A stretch of DNA of 64,000 nucleotides from Nannobrachium achirus (taxonomy: Eukaryota; Chordata; Actinopteri; Myctophiformes; Myctophidae): assembly GCA_963921795.1 (NCBI GenBank), contig OY997642.1:62835909-62899908 (forward strand), given 5' to 3'. Shown piece by piece: positions 35,690 through 46,792 of this stretch. A model generated the notes under the pieces. It ran no database searches. It worked only from the letters and a program-made list of their open reading frames with translations, and was not told where the DNA came from. How positions within the stretch are numbered: position 1 is the first letter of the stretch; every line of letters begins with the position of its first letter. A program made the position numbers and the translations under genes.

Positions 35690-36419
35690 TAAATTCCCAT
35701 CAAATAATCCTAGTAGCTGTGCAGTGCACGTACACTACACGCGGTACGTGCACGCGCGTGATAGGAACTCCACGTGTGTCCTGTGTAGCGACAAAAACAA
35801 ACGCAAGCACGTGGATCCTAACTGCTTGGATCAAGTTACTGATCCGGTCCGGATACGGAAACATTTCTTGCATGTATGTGTACGTGTAAATAGCCGGATG
35901 CAGTAGGCGGGCTCTAGACCGGATCCCAATGTCGGAGTGGCAACACGTCGCAATGGAAAACCGTTACCCTACCCCATCTCACTGATCACTGACCATCCCC
36001 CCATCCCAGGCTTCCAGTTCCACACGGATGCTCTGTTATCACACAGTATACAACTATATACAGTATACAACTATACAATACATACATGCACTGGATTGGA
36101 AGTCTTACTTTGGACAGTAGAATCGTGGCCTCTGTTCTCCGAGGGGTCTCTACGCGGAAGCCATTCTTCATTGGCCAAATCGCCCAGTTCGTCTGTCTCT
36201 TCGCGGCGGTGGCGGCGGTACATGGGTCTCTGCTGCTGCGGCGATGTGAGCCCCCGGGCGGGGGGATCCATCCTACACGGGGGTCGAGCTCCGTCGGGAT
36301 CGGTTTCCACAATATCACGAGGCTCTTGATCCACTTTAGGACCCCGGTTCTTCGCGACTGGCACCATCTTCAATCTTTTTATCTTCAATACCAACGGCTA
36401 CAGTGATCTTTTTCTCTTC

Positions 36420-36453
<34 letters not shown>

Positions 36454-36660
36454 CAACCACCACCACCATTCGTGGGCGCTGCCTGGTCCTGAGTCACCAA
36501 CGCGGGTAGGTTTCTAATCCTAATTCTAACAAAGTTTGTTTCTATCCGTGGATCTGCTCTGCTGCTGGCTGCTGCTGCTGCTCCTCGGCCAGGGGGGGTG
36601 GGTCGCACTTCGGCGGAATGATACCAGCAAGTTGAGGCTGAGTTCAATCTCAATATTCTA
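35690..36660 (-). other. CpG-rich stretch with a possible first exon, minus strand
   Basis: The composition becomes CpG-rich (CACGCGGTACGTGCACGCGC near 35735, CCCCGGGCGGGGGGATCC near 36250). On the minus strand a 107-codon frame (36071-36394) has an early MVPVAKNRGPKVDQEP and a charged RRHRREETDELGD segment and meets a GTAAGA donor after CTGTCCAAA near 36109. A second frame (36336-36653) holds an Asp10 tract from a (CAT)n run. It may be a 5' exon with its promoter, cut off from the rest of its gene by the LTR element, or a mobile-element 5' end. I do not recognise the protein. Confidence 0.3.
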
Positions 36661-36751
36661 GTACTGCTAAATACTACTACCTACTACAATTACTATACTA
36701 CTAATACTATAAAACAACTGATTTCCGACAAAATGATCGCTTTTACCAACG

Positions 36752-36753
36752 TG

Positions 36754-36780
<27 letters not shown>
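36752..36780. repeat. (CT)n microsatellite
   Basis: About 29 bp of CT dinucleotides. A (CAT)n run of about 33 bp lies nearby at 36420-36452. Confidence 0.93.
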
Positions 36781-36784
<4 letters not shown>

Positions 36785-36830
36785 ACAAAAAAAACAATAT
36801 AATCCCTCAAGGCTAGCAGGCGGAGCCAGG

Positions 36831-36998
36831 CAGGGGCGTCAATTGGGTATGGCAGGGGTATGCAGCTGCCATACCTTGGCTCCAGGGGGAAATAATAAAA
36901 ATGTACTTTTCATCGTGCCTGTTGCTAAGGTATGGCAACATGCCTGGTGACACCAGTCATGTTGCCATACCTTAGCTTGTTCTGAACTGACGCCACTG
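36831..36998. mobile_element. 168-bp hAT MITE
   Basis: It is flanked by the 8-bp duplication GAGCCAGG (36823-36830, 36999-37006). The termini are CAGGGGCGTCA and, reversed, CAGTGGCGTCA, matching the hAT CAG-type ends. Internal TATGGCA/TGCCATA blocks also pair. Confidence 0.9.
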
Positions 36999-37209
36999 GA
37001 GCCAGGACAGTCTGTTTACTTTTTTTTTATGACGCGGTTTCCGGCTGTCCTCAAAACGACCCGACGACCAATTATACATTGAAAAGTTGCGCAAGGACGT
37101 CTTTTATCATAATCCATAAAAAACATCAAACGAACGAACGGCCGTGTTGGCCGTCCCCACTCTCTAGAATTGGGGCGAACAGGAACGTCCAAAGCAGTAT
37201 AAGAGTTAA

Positions 37210-37432
37210 GTATGACATCATTTTGTAGGCAGAGGAGGATTTCTGCCCCCAGTTTCCGTGAATCTTTTTACAATTTTTACTATTTACACATTTTTCTTCT
37301 CTTTGTTGTTGAAAGGAAAGTGTTAGAATTATACTTTAGTCGTTATTTTTGTCTCAGATCTGTTGAAATAGCGAGGGACAGAAAATGCTCTGGGGGCAGA
37401 GTTCTCCTCTGCCTACAAAATGATGTCACGGC
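37210..37432. mobile_element. 223-bp TTAA-flanked MITE
   Basis: TTAA lies at 37206-37209 and 37433-37436. Inverted arms share TGACATCATTTTGTAGGCAG and then GAGGAG and CTGCCCCCAG blocks. No coding sequence. Confidence 0.75.
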
Positions 37433-37446
37433 TTAAAATCCCCATT

Positions 37447-37566
37447 TCATGAACCCCCTTTCACACCTCCACCCCAGCTACCTGAAAGATACCTACGACT
37501 TCCTCAAGAAGGTGAGGGCGGCCCAAGTCAACCACGAGAGCATGGTAGTCTTCAGGACATGGAATC
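37447..37566 (+). pseudogene. Penelope-like element RT fragment, following part
   Basis: The plus strand reads FMNPLSHLHPSYLKDTYDFL then KKVRAAQVNHESMVVF. HPSYLKDTYDFL is the block that follows EYLDH in Penelope-like RTs. The piece begins where the fragment at 24140-24566 stops and has the same orientation. Downstream the catalytic YxDD region is absent. Confidence 0.8.
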
Positions 37567-37694
37567 TGGATCACATGATTGAGAACTTGCTCCTGTTACG
37601 GATGATGGGAAATAAAGCTTAAATGCTTTACTTCAACCACTTCTAAGCGTCGTACGCCAAAACACCACATACAAAAGTTGTAGACAGTCGAGCT

Positions 37695-37797
37695 CGAGAT
37701 CCATGGCTTCACTGTCCGAGAGGTTTTAAAATATACCCATGACAAAACAGGAGCCCAGTATCTACATGCTGCCAGGGATGACTTCAACGATCTCTTC
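37695..37797 (+). pseudogene. PITRM1 5' fragment with deletion
   Basis: It encodes IHGFTVREV, then skips about 12 codons present in the intact copy, and resumes THDKTGAQYLHAARDD followed by FNDLF. It is the same N-terminal region found in pieces at 23029-23163. Confidence 0.85.
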
Positions 37798-37877
37798 ATA
37801 TTTGGATTATCTCAGCCCGCAAATGCTCTGGCGAAACCGCTGGTGTGGCCAAGTTGAATTTTAAGTTGAATGCTTAA

Positions 37878-38490
37878 CCCTTAAGTGCTGTTCGGGTCAT
37901 TTTGACCCGTTTTACATTTTCATTTGGCAAAAAAAGGTAGAAGTTAAAAATGTTTCCACCTGAAACTCACTGGCCTTAAAGATTCTTCTGAGATGAACAT
38001 GTAAAAAAAATATTTTTGCACTACACCCATGCTACACCCCCCTCATATTTTTTGAACCTTAAGTGCTGTTCGGGTCATTTTGACCCGGAAGCCCAGAAAT
38101 ACACAGTATTATGTCAAAACACAGACACACAGTCACCCCCACTTCTAACACCCCCCTTCCGAAGCCCCATTCCGAACCCTCCCCCCCTTCCTATAAGCAT
38201 GAGCAATATTGCCCAGTATTAAATGAAGTAGTTTTTTTTACATGGATTTCAGCTAAATCAGTAAAAACGCCTAGCTCTTTCAGTGTTTAATGTGATATAG
38301 CAAAGCAGAAATGCAAACATTTACCAAATATATCATATGAATTGTTTGGTATTGAGTCAAAGTCAATGTATCATGATGATTTGTTAAGTTAAAATTTATA
38401 TTAGTGTTGTTTTTTTTAAACCAAATATCCACCGGGTCAAAATGACCCGAACAGAACGAAGGTGTAGTGAATCTGAACAGAACTTAAGGG
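37878..38490 (+). mobile_element. piggyBac-type MITE, copy C
   Basis: It is flanked by TTAA (37874-37877, 38491-38494), is 613 bp, and matches copy B almost base for base in the same orientation. Confidence 0.92.
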
Positions 38491-39229
38491 TTAAGACACT
38501 AAAGGTTTGTTGTAAGAACCTGGATGGTTAGAATTTACATATTAAATAGAGATACAAATGGATGGTCTACAACAATGGTTCTCAACCTGCGGGCCAAATT
38601 ATTTGGTGTGTGTGCGTGTGTGTGTGGGGGGGGGGGGGGATACAGGTATATGCACATAGCCATTTTGTTCTACTTTCGGGTGTCTTTCGACTTCCTTCAC
38701 AGGTGTTTCTGATGATACTAATCAAGGGTCTGTTCCATTCTGGTCAAACAGAGTCAGGGTGCTGATATTTGGATCACTGGAAACACTCTGCTACACCAGT
38801 GGGTCTCAAAGTGTCATACTCGCAATGCCAGGCCTTGTGAGTATTTGATCTGCTATTTTCTGCTATGTTATACAAAATGTAATGCCTCAACTCTGTGCTC
38901 ATAAGGGTCCCCAGTTAAAATATGATTATTTTGGGGGTCACGGCCTGTAAAGGAATCACTGGCCTATGACATTTTTATATCTTCCAGGCAGTGCAGGAAG
39001 AGTCACAAACTCTCAAAACTTTTGTGGAGAAGGGTTATGAATTTTCACCCTTAGTACCCGGCCTGAAACTTCTACAATGGCTATCCTGAAGACAGCACTT
39101 CGGGGCGTCAACCAAGACCCGGATGTTTGTATTGCTCTTGCGTGGCTGGTAAGTCATCCCACAAATGCAACACCACAAATGGGACCCTTTTCTTTATCTT
39201 TTGCGACAATCGCCTCTAATTTCCATGTG

Positions 39230-39558
39230 GGCAGATAGATCCACTGTGGTTGGTATTGTGACCACCGTTGCAGAAGTCATCGTGTGGCGTTTTTTAACCT
39301 GATGGAGCAAGGGGGCAACGAAGGAGAAGCACACGCGCTAAGACGCAGAATCACAAAGTCGGACGCAGGGATGCAAGTGCATGCAGCTGCACTCTATCCC
39401 TTTGTGATGACATACCTGCCAACACTGTTGCCTGGGCATTTTCTTGAACTGCTTAAATGCCTGTACCAACGAAGGAGGATTGGAAAGCTTTAGCCAATGT
39501 CTTTCGTGAGAAGTGGAACCTCCCTCACTGTGTGGGTGCACTGGATGGCAAACATGGC
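39230..39558 (+). pseudogene. PIF/Harbinger transposase fragments
   Basis: Two Harbinger-like blocks are visible: DRSTVVGIVTTVAEVIVWRF (about 39235-39297) and PTKEDWKALANVFREKWNLP followed by HCVGALDGKHG (about 39457-39558). The latter is the first catalytic-Asp region of the DDE_4 superfamily (C-x-G-A-x-D-G-K-H). Between them lies about 150 bp that does not fit the family. No later catalytic blocks are seen, so this is an inactive remnant. Confidence 0.75.
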
Positions 39559-39887
39559 TAGTTCTATTATTTGTGTATTTTCTTCTAGTTTTATGAACCC
39601 AAATTGACACAGACCGGAGTGGGACATCAACAACAACGGAGTCAACAGAGTCGACAACAACAACGAGGACAAGGCGAAAGACCAAAAAAAAGAAGAAAAA
39701 GATTCCCCTAAGGAAGAGTAAATCAATTAAGTGTTTTAAGTCAAAATCAATGTTTGTATATTTCAAGACTAAAGCAAAATGTAATTCTAGTCCTGTTAGC
39801 AGAGCCTTTGAATGAAGTCTTCCTCGCTCTTCATTAAAAACAAGAATACAAAAGAAAAGTAATTTGTTCTATATTCAGTTGTTGTAG

Positions 39888-39984
39888 GGTGGATGTCGAT
39901 GGCCTCCACGTCTATTTCCCCTATGACAGCATTCATCCCGAGCAGGTTGCATACATGCTGGAGCTGAAACGGACACTGGAACTG
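39888..39984 (+). pseudogene. ercc2: Orphan exon of ERCC2 (XPD helicase)
   Basis: After an acceptor (GTTGTTGTAG) the plus strand encodes [20 protein letters not shown] then [12 protein letters not shown] and meets a GTAATG donor. This is the start of XPD, the 5'-3' helicase of TFIIH used in transcription and nucleotide excision repair, whose N-terminus contains NVDGLLVYFPYDYIYPEQ and ELKRTLDAK. Substitutions (LH for LL, SIH for YIY) at usually invariant positions suggest decay. The next exon, with the Walker A motif, was not found within the following kilobase, so I take this as an isolated duplicated exon. Confidence 0.8.
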
Positions 39985-41296
39985 GTAATGTTATGTCCAG
40001 ACTGTAATGGTGTCGCCTTGAGGGTACATAATAATATAGGTTCAGAAAGAATACATAATCCCGGATTATGGTTGTGGTAGAGACTGAGTGTGAGATGAAT
40101 ATGCTTTAGCTAGAGATGCATGTTAGAGTGCGCGCCTGCCATCTCAGTTCTCATAATATTGTGTTTAGGGTCATGGCGCTATAGATATGAGACAGGATCA
40201 AAGTATATGGTACAAATATAACAATCGGTTTATTTAGAAAGGGGTACAAATCAAATCAAATGTTGTTTAAAATAATGTTTGTCAGTTAACTTCCAGGTTC
40301 CAGTTGCCTTAGTTTTAAATGCGTTGCCGATGATGGAGACGTTATAAGTTAGCTACAGTAGCAGTTGATGCCGTTGTTTTTTGTTGCTAGCCAAGAACAC
40401 AGTTCAGAGTGGGAGCATGATGTCGCCGGGAAAAGGGGAAAATGAATTAAACCAAACGAACTTAATGAAGAAAATGAACAGTGGTCCTATAAGTGCCACT
40501 ATGCCTACATAGGACCAAACAAGCCTTTGGGGCTTTTTGTGTTACTTCATTGTATAATCGCACCACTATATCCTAGGTGAACAGGAAATTCCTTGAGTGC
40601 TGGCAACTTCTTGTCTCTCAAGTCTCACTAACTTGCCTAGTATGTCAGGTGTTCAAAATGTTCTTTTAGTACACTTGTATAATACAAATGTACAAACTTT
40701 CATTGAAAGTCATCACAGTGATGAGTCATCACTTTTCACAGTTTTGTTGGTTTGTTTTCTAGCCCAAGGAATGTTTTTTTGTGCAAAATAAATGATTGCG
40801 ATGGATTCAGAATCATGAAAACCCTCCAGTTTGACCCCTCACATGCTACTTAAAGCAGTTTTTTTTTTTTTTTTATATATTTCCTTTCCTGTGTAGTGGA
40901 AGTGGAGTCAATGGGACAGTGAATATACAATGGCCATAACCTTTTCCGCGATGTTTCCGGCAGAGCAGGCCCCTCATTCTGTGGATCATAATGACCTAAT
41001 AACTAATAGATAAAACAGAAATAAAAAATGCAGCAGAACATCACAGGTTCAACCATATTCCTTGAGCTTTTGGGCATGTGGATCACTGACTAAAAGTGGT
41101 TAGTAAAATAATCTTATGCAGAGGCGCTGGAATTTCCTCTGGGAGAGGATTTGGAATTCCCTCTTGGATTCTCCTTTGGAGAGAGGGAATTCCAGACAAA
41201 TACAACAAAACTCTGACAAAACCTCAGGCTCTGAAAATGTATGGGAAAATGTAAAAATATACATTTTAAATGGCCAACATGGTGTTTTTCATATTG
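39985..41296. other. Gene-free interval including the retrocopy 3' flank
   Basis: No exon recognised. A run of 16 T at 40859-40874 would be a 16-base poly(A) about 420 bp downstream of the MRPL45 stop on the minus strand, so 40875-41296 may be its 3' UTR. No canonical AATAAA is seen close to it, and I found no target duplication. Confidence 0.4.
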
Positions 41297-42240
41297 CTAT
41301 TTGTTCCACTGCACTGCCTCTGGCTTGGTAACTTTGTAGTTGAGGGCATCAAATTTATCTCCTGGTTTGAGCTCTTGACCGGGGATCATAACCGTCTTGA
41401 TGACGGGGTCTTTGGTAGGGGCCCAGGCCGGCACGATCTTGCCGTGTATCCTCCAGCGGCCGTACGGGTTGACCAGATGACGCTCCAGCACAAGGTACTC
41501 CAAGACGTCTTTAGGCTCTGTCTCGCTCCCCACCATCAGCCTCCCAAGGCGGTCATTAAAGGCCAGGGTCTGTCTGGAGTGCATGCGGAGTGTCACCTGA
41601 CCATACAGGTTGCCCTTAGAGACCATGTCCGGGCAGCTAGCGTGGACCACTCTGGGCGGCTCAAGAGACTCAACGAATGTCCAGTGGATGGTCTTGCAGC
41701 GGTTTCCCCTCGTCATTTCAGGGTAACACCTTTCTGTAACCAACGAGTGCAGTTTTTCCTTGTTGAAGTGTGTCAGGGCATTGTGAGCTTCAATGAACGT
41801 CTCTTGAGCTTGTGCTGGGAACTCCTTCGTGTTGAAATGAGAATCATATTCCTTTATCTTGCGTATCGCGAATTGCGAGGCAGCGCCCTGTTTTATCTGC
41901 TCAGTGCGTTGTTTCAGCCCCTCTTTGGACAGATTGGAGAGACCCTCCGGAGGGATGTAGGGGTTGAATATACCCGCAGTGCAGGCTATGTTGATGGGCC
42001 TCTCGATGTACTGCTGACTTATTATAACACCAGCCGCTTTGGCCTTGGCCTCCAGGTCTCCGATACCCGAAGCTTGCCCTTTCACCCCAGCGGCCGGCGG
42101 GATGAAATAGCGTTTCTTGTTCGCACCGTCAGGATTAGTGGGAGAGGATGCCTCACATGCAAACACAACTCTGAATTATTCAAAGTATTACATGTCAGTA
42201 GATGAAGGGTTCCTAACGTCCTCCGCATTGACGTCGCCAT
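41297..42240 (-). pseudogene. mrpl45: MRPL45 retrocopy, one-base frameshift
   Basis: The minus strand encodes the Tim44-like mitochondrial large-subunit protein L45, which helps anchor the mitoribosome to the inner membrane. The native-looking start is at 42240 (MATSMRRTLGTLHLL, a basic targeting-like N-terminus in an AAAGATGGCG context), but the frame is lost around 42119: GTGCGAACAAGAAACGC lacks one A needed for VRTKKRYF, giving a stop about 15 codons later. In the other frame KKRYFIPPAAG runs without interruption to TAG at 41297, with the family's RPINIACTAGIF, FIEAHNALTHF and YGRWRIHGKI blocks. A 289-codon frame from ATG 42166 could still be made but would lack the targeting segment. The absence of introns marks a processed copy. 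The single lesion suggests it is young. Confidence 0.9.
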
Positions 42241-42417
42241 CTTTTCTATGTAGGTTTCCAGCGGTAGTGTTCAAGAGCGTCACTAGTATCCACTACAACC
42301 AGATGTGCAGACTCAGAGGTGTCACTAAGGTGCTGAACTCTCTCTTGAGTAGTGTTACTGAAGATTGAGACTTGAAGTCATGCCCAAAGATGGGAGTCTA
42401 TGATGTCATACTTAGAT

Positions 42418-42590
42418 AATGTCAGTTGACACAGTATGTCCATATATGGGCTTAATATTGATGACATCAGGGTTCCTGATTGAGAGGGAGATCCCTGATT
42501 CAGGGATATCCATATATGGGCATAAAAGGGACACGGACTGACAGAGATCTCCATATATGGCCATTCATTTATTAGTGAATTATTTTTCCC
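42418..42590. promoter_or_regulatory. Repeat block with three CCATATATGG boxes, second copy
   Basis: CCATATATGG at 42440-42449, 42510-42519 and 42551-42560, 200-320 bp upstream of the MRPL45 start. It is homologous to 21840-21990 in the same orientation, with an extra insert around 42470-42505. Confidence 0.55.
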
Positions 42591-42674
42591 CATTGATTGA
42601 ATGGGAAAAATTCAAATGGTAAGACAAAATGTATTAGCAAAATTTGTGTCACGGCAACCACACTTGCAATTTCC

Positions 42675-42680
<6 letters not shown>

Positions 42681-42740
<60 letters not shown>

Positions 42741-42748
42741 CGTGTGTG
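42681..42748. repeat. (GT)n microsatellite
   Basis: About 68 bp of GT dinucleotides with one TTCG interruption. It is followed at 42803-42900 by the left arm of a TTAAAGGAGTAGTT-type MITE. Confidence 0.95.
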
Positions 42749-43076
42749 TGCGAAGGAGGGTTATAAATAGCATAGAATGCATGCCATGAGTCAATAACCA
42801 ACTCAAAGGAGTAGTTCACCCCCAAAATGACATTTCTTTTTCTATTGATTAGTCATGCCATGGAGACTGGAGTTCAATAATATGTTTTTGTATGTGTTGC
42901 ACTCCCTAAGCCAACGAAGCCCCGAGGAAAGTCACAATCGTACCAGCCCTCGGACCAGAATAGGCCTACTCCAAAATACTAGAACTTTGAAACTAGCCAG
43001 TAACTCACTCTGCATCTTATTGGATTATTTTTTTTTTTTTATATATATATATTTTTTTTCAATTCAATTCATAGTT

Positions 43077-43390
43077 TTTTGTGTACAAACACTTTCCCCA
43101 ACCTCCACCAGCCCCATACATTTTGAAATGAATAAATGTTGTTTAAACTTTGAACTCTGTTCGTCGTATTCAAGAATCATTCGTACCTTTGGGGGGCTTT
43201 TTATAGACTGGATATCATTGTTTTTTTTTGTTTTTTTTGTTTTTTTTCCTTTTTTTTTTTTTACAAACACTTTCCCCAACCTCCACCAGCCCCATACATT
43301 TCAAAATTAATATTGTTTAAACTTTGAACTCTGGTCGTCTTATTCAAGAATCATTTGTACCCTTGGGGGGCTTTTTATAGACTGGTCAGG
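43077..43390 (+). repeat. ~180-bp tandem duplication
   Basis: The block ACAAACACTTTCCCCAACCT through CTTTTTATAGACTGG occurs at 43084-43218 and 43262-43387, separated by a T/G-rich run. The copies differ at several bases. No coding. Confidence 0.88.
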
Positions 43391-44618
43391 TGTCTTTTGC
43401 ATGGCATAATAGCATGGATTTTGATAACTAATTGGAAAGCCATCCCTGCTGAAGGAATATGAAGAGTTTTGTCTCTCATATATGAAACATCTAGCCACAA
43501 TATGATTGGAGTCGGGTTGGTTTCATGCAGTCTGAACAAGGTTAAGGAAAGTGGTTGTCAAGCAGATTCTACTTTGGTTCACAGGGTTGTTGGGTTAATG
43601 TGGGATAACGGAGTTCTGTTTGTTGTTTATTTTCCGTTGCACGGGCTAGCATTTTGAGCATTGGGCAAGGAGGTGATTAAGCTTCTTCACAGTTATGGTT
43701 TTAATTCAGTGACGCATAACCAAGGCCTGCTGAGGCTTCAGGACATAGGGCTCTCCGGTTGAGATAATAATGCTGTGGCTGCCAAACATGAACTGAAGCC
43801 AGGCAGGCAGTATATATAGCAGGACCACTAATGAGGAGAGAGTGAGGACAGGTGTGATTGATTGGGAGAATCCAAGCCATGGAAATATGGGGAGGGTTGC
43901 TGTCTAATATGACTGGCTCTTTATATACAGTGGTTCAAATCAGATTTGGCAGAAATCAGTTTTAATTTTCAGATGTGATGAAAACCATTCTGATTCCAAT
44001 GTGAACAAAGGCAACACATCTGATTTGGGGTGGGAGTGTGAACATGGCAGTGACTGACTGTCTACACTGTTGTTTAACTGTATTGGTATCACCCACCGCA
44101 GTAACTCACATTATTTTATGCTTTAACTATTACAAAATAGCAGATACTGTATACAAGCGCACAGCGCGGCACTGAGTTCTGTACTGAGATTTTATGTCAA
44201 GGACCCCCAAAATGCAATGTATTTGGCCATGGACCCCATCTCAAAATATTCCAGGGACTCACAGAAGCAGAATTTGAGTTACAAATGTTCACTTTAAAAA
44301 TACATACGTACATATATTCAAAGATATATTGTCCTGACTCCAAGGAGTGAGGACAATATCCTTTTATTGTTATAAGTTTGACTCCAGCGGACAGACAGAC
44401 GATTAGCTTCTAAAAAAAAGTAAAAATAAGCTTGTAGCTTAAATCAGTACATATCATGGAGTCCATGATACTGTACTGTATGACCTATCAGATTCTGTCG
44501 CCTGCCCTCACTGGCCTCGCAAGGCAGACTATTTAAATTGTGATGCCGTAATAAAAAAAAAATGTAAAATAGCTGCAAGCACGGAAATGCAGAAAGAAAT
44601 TCCTGCTCACACATAATG
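43391..44618. other. Gene-free interval
   Basis: I see no exon or intact element. A GACCCCCAAAATGC / GGACCCC stretch near 44200-44260 resembles ends of a hAT-type repeat, and AGCAGATACTGTATACAAGC near 44147 is a degenerate relative of the hairpin family. Confidence 0.5.
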
Positions 44619-44620
44619 TA

Positions 44621-45775
44621 GGGGAGAGCGGGGTAAACTGAGACACTTTTAAATGTTCTCTCCTATAGGCGAACTAAAAGATATATCAGTAAAAATGTAC
44701 ACATTTACCAGTAATTTGGGATGTTTCCTAACAATGGAAGTTATCAGAACATATTCAAGACAAAAGGCAGAGAAAATATGATTGTTTTAAAAAAAGTGGT
44801 TTTAAAAAAAGTGGTCTTGTGTCTCAGTTTACCCCAGGACCGGGGTAAACTGAGACAGACCAGAGAATCAACGGGGTAAAGTGATCCACTCACTTTTTTC
44901 ACTTTAAAACTACCATTAAAACACTAAAACCCAGATAACCAGGTTAAATATGCACAACAAAAAAATGTACATAGCAGAAAGTCTTTTAATAGGGTTTGTC
45001 CTGTCATTTTCACCCATGTGTCAAATAATGTGACCCATGGGCAGAAAGAAAAAAACTAAAATCCCTATAAAAGTTGATAGAAGTGTTTACCAAACTTTCC
45101 TCAGTTGATCCTTATGTAATTTCTCCTGTAGAATGCATTTCTGCAAATTATATTGTTGTATTGTGCATAACTAATGAGATAATTAGCAAATTTAGTCCAA
45201 TATGCTAATTATCTCATTAAGTATGCACAACACATACAAATATATATCAGAAATGGGTTCTACAGGGAAAATTACATAAGAATCAACTGAGAAAATTTTG
45301 GTACACCCTTTAATCAGGTTTTTACAGCTATCTCCATGTCCATCATGTTGGGATAATGTGAGATAGTGTCTCACTTTACCCCGAAGCAATTGTCTCACTT
45401 TACCCCACAGCCACATTTTGGGAAAAGTGATATCTTTTATCAATTCAGGGTAATCTTCATCTAGCATCCATCACATGGATTTATAAGTTGGTAGTTCATC
45501 AACATGTATGATATAAAATGTTGTCCCTGCATCAATTTGCTTTGACACAACAGTTGATTATGTGACAGCAAGAAAATGTACTTTTACATGCAAAAAACAC
45601 ATTTTTGTGAAAAAAGCATGTTTTTTACAGCACTATCAGGTCTCTCTCTTCATGGCAAGTGGGAAATTCAAAGGGCTTGAAAATATAATGGTCACATGAC
45701 CACAAATGTGTTCCATTGCCAAGATAAATGGAGTGTCTCAGTTTACCCGGTGTCTCAGTTTACCCCGCTCTCCCC
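44621..45775. mobile_element. TA-flanked DNA element with GGGGAGAGCGGGGTAAACTG ends
   Basis: It is flanked by TA (44619-44620, 45776-45777). The left end GGGGAGAGCGGGGTAAACTG, then AGACAC, is inverted exactly at the right end. The subterminal GTAAACTGAGAC motif or its complement recurs internally at about 44820-44860, 45365-45410 and 45735-45770. No transposase frame; nonautonomous. Confidence 0.82.
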
Positions 45776-45777
45776 TA

Positions 45778-46732
45778 TAGTGTTTTATTACATTAGCTTG
45801 GCCGACGGGCCCACCCACTGTAGATAGTTCCCTGCTCGCATACATATTGTTTTATTACTTACTCGGCCGTGTAACAACCCACCCTCTGTACATAGTCACA
45901 GACTTCAATATGTTTGTTTCTCGCCAAAAAAAAAAGAAAATCCATCCTCCCATCCCTCTCCCCCCTCTCCTGTCCATTTCCCCTTCCCCCGGCACTACTA
46001 TGACTTTGTCAGACAATGAAGCTATATGGAATCTATGAAAAGGTTGTGGGGGTCCCTGCTCAACTAAGGGGTCCTTGGCCTGAAAACCTTGAAGACCCCT
46101 GACATAGGCGATAGGCCTGCAACTCTGAGTGTGCAAATGGAATCAAATGGACCCTTAACTCACGTGTTATTAGTTTGAGCTAGACAAATCAAATGCAAAT
46201 CTATTTGACTCAGTTTAAGTATTGTATTTTGGCTTTATTTCAGAAAAAATAGTAGGACTAATTGAAAAAAACGAAAAAACAAAACATTAGCCTACATTGG
46301 ATGTAGTCTTAGTAATAGAAAGACCCTGTCCATTGATTTTAATGGAGAAATGGTGCCTTTGACCTCTTTGAACCAACTTGGTTGTAACCTACTTCGCAAC
46401 ATAAACTGTGATTAATGAACTAAACAAGTTGAAATAATATTAGTAATTATAATCGTGATAATCCACTTCATAAAATACATTTTAAACTGAAAATGGAAAA
46501 GTCGAAACGAATTATGATTAACAACAACAACAATAGGCTATCAAATTCAATATTATCCATGATCAAAGACATAGCCTAGGTGTGACGTCATTGATAGCTG
46601 ACCTAGCCTGTAACGATCACCAATCACCTACGTACCCCTCATCACGACCCCCCACATTGTGTCTGTCGCAGTTGAAAAGATGCTAAGTAGGCCTGTTTTC
46701 TTGAAAATATAGAAATATAGATAATATAATAT

Positions 46733-46792
<60 letters not shown>

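Noticed and set aside
41270..42205. 311-codon plus-strand frame
   Set aside because: It is the antisense shadow of the MRPL45 retrocopy, which matches a known protein along its length.
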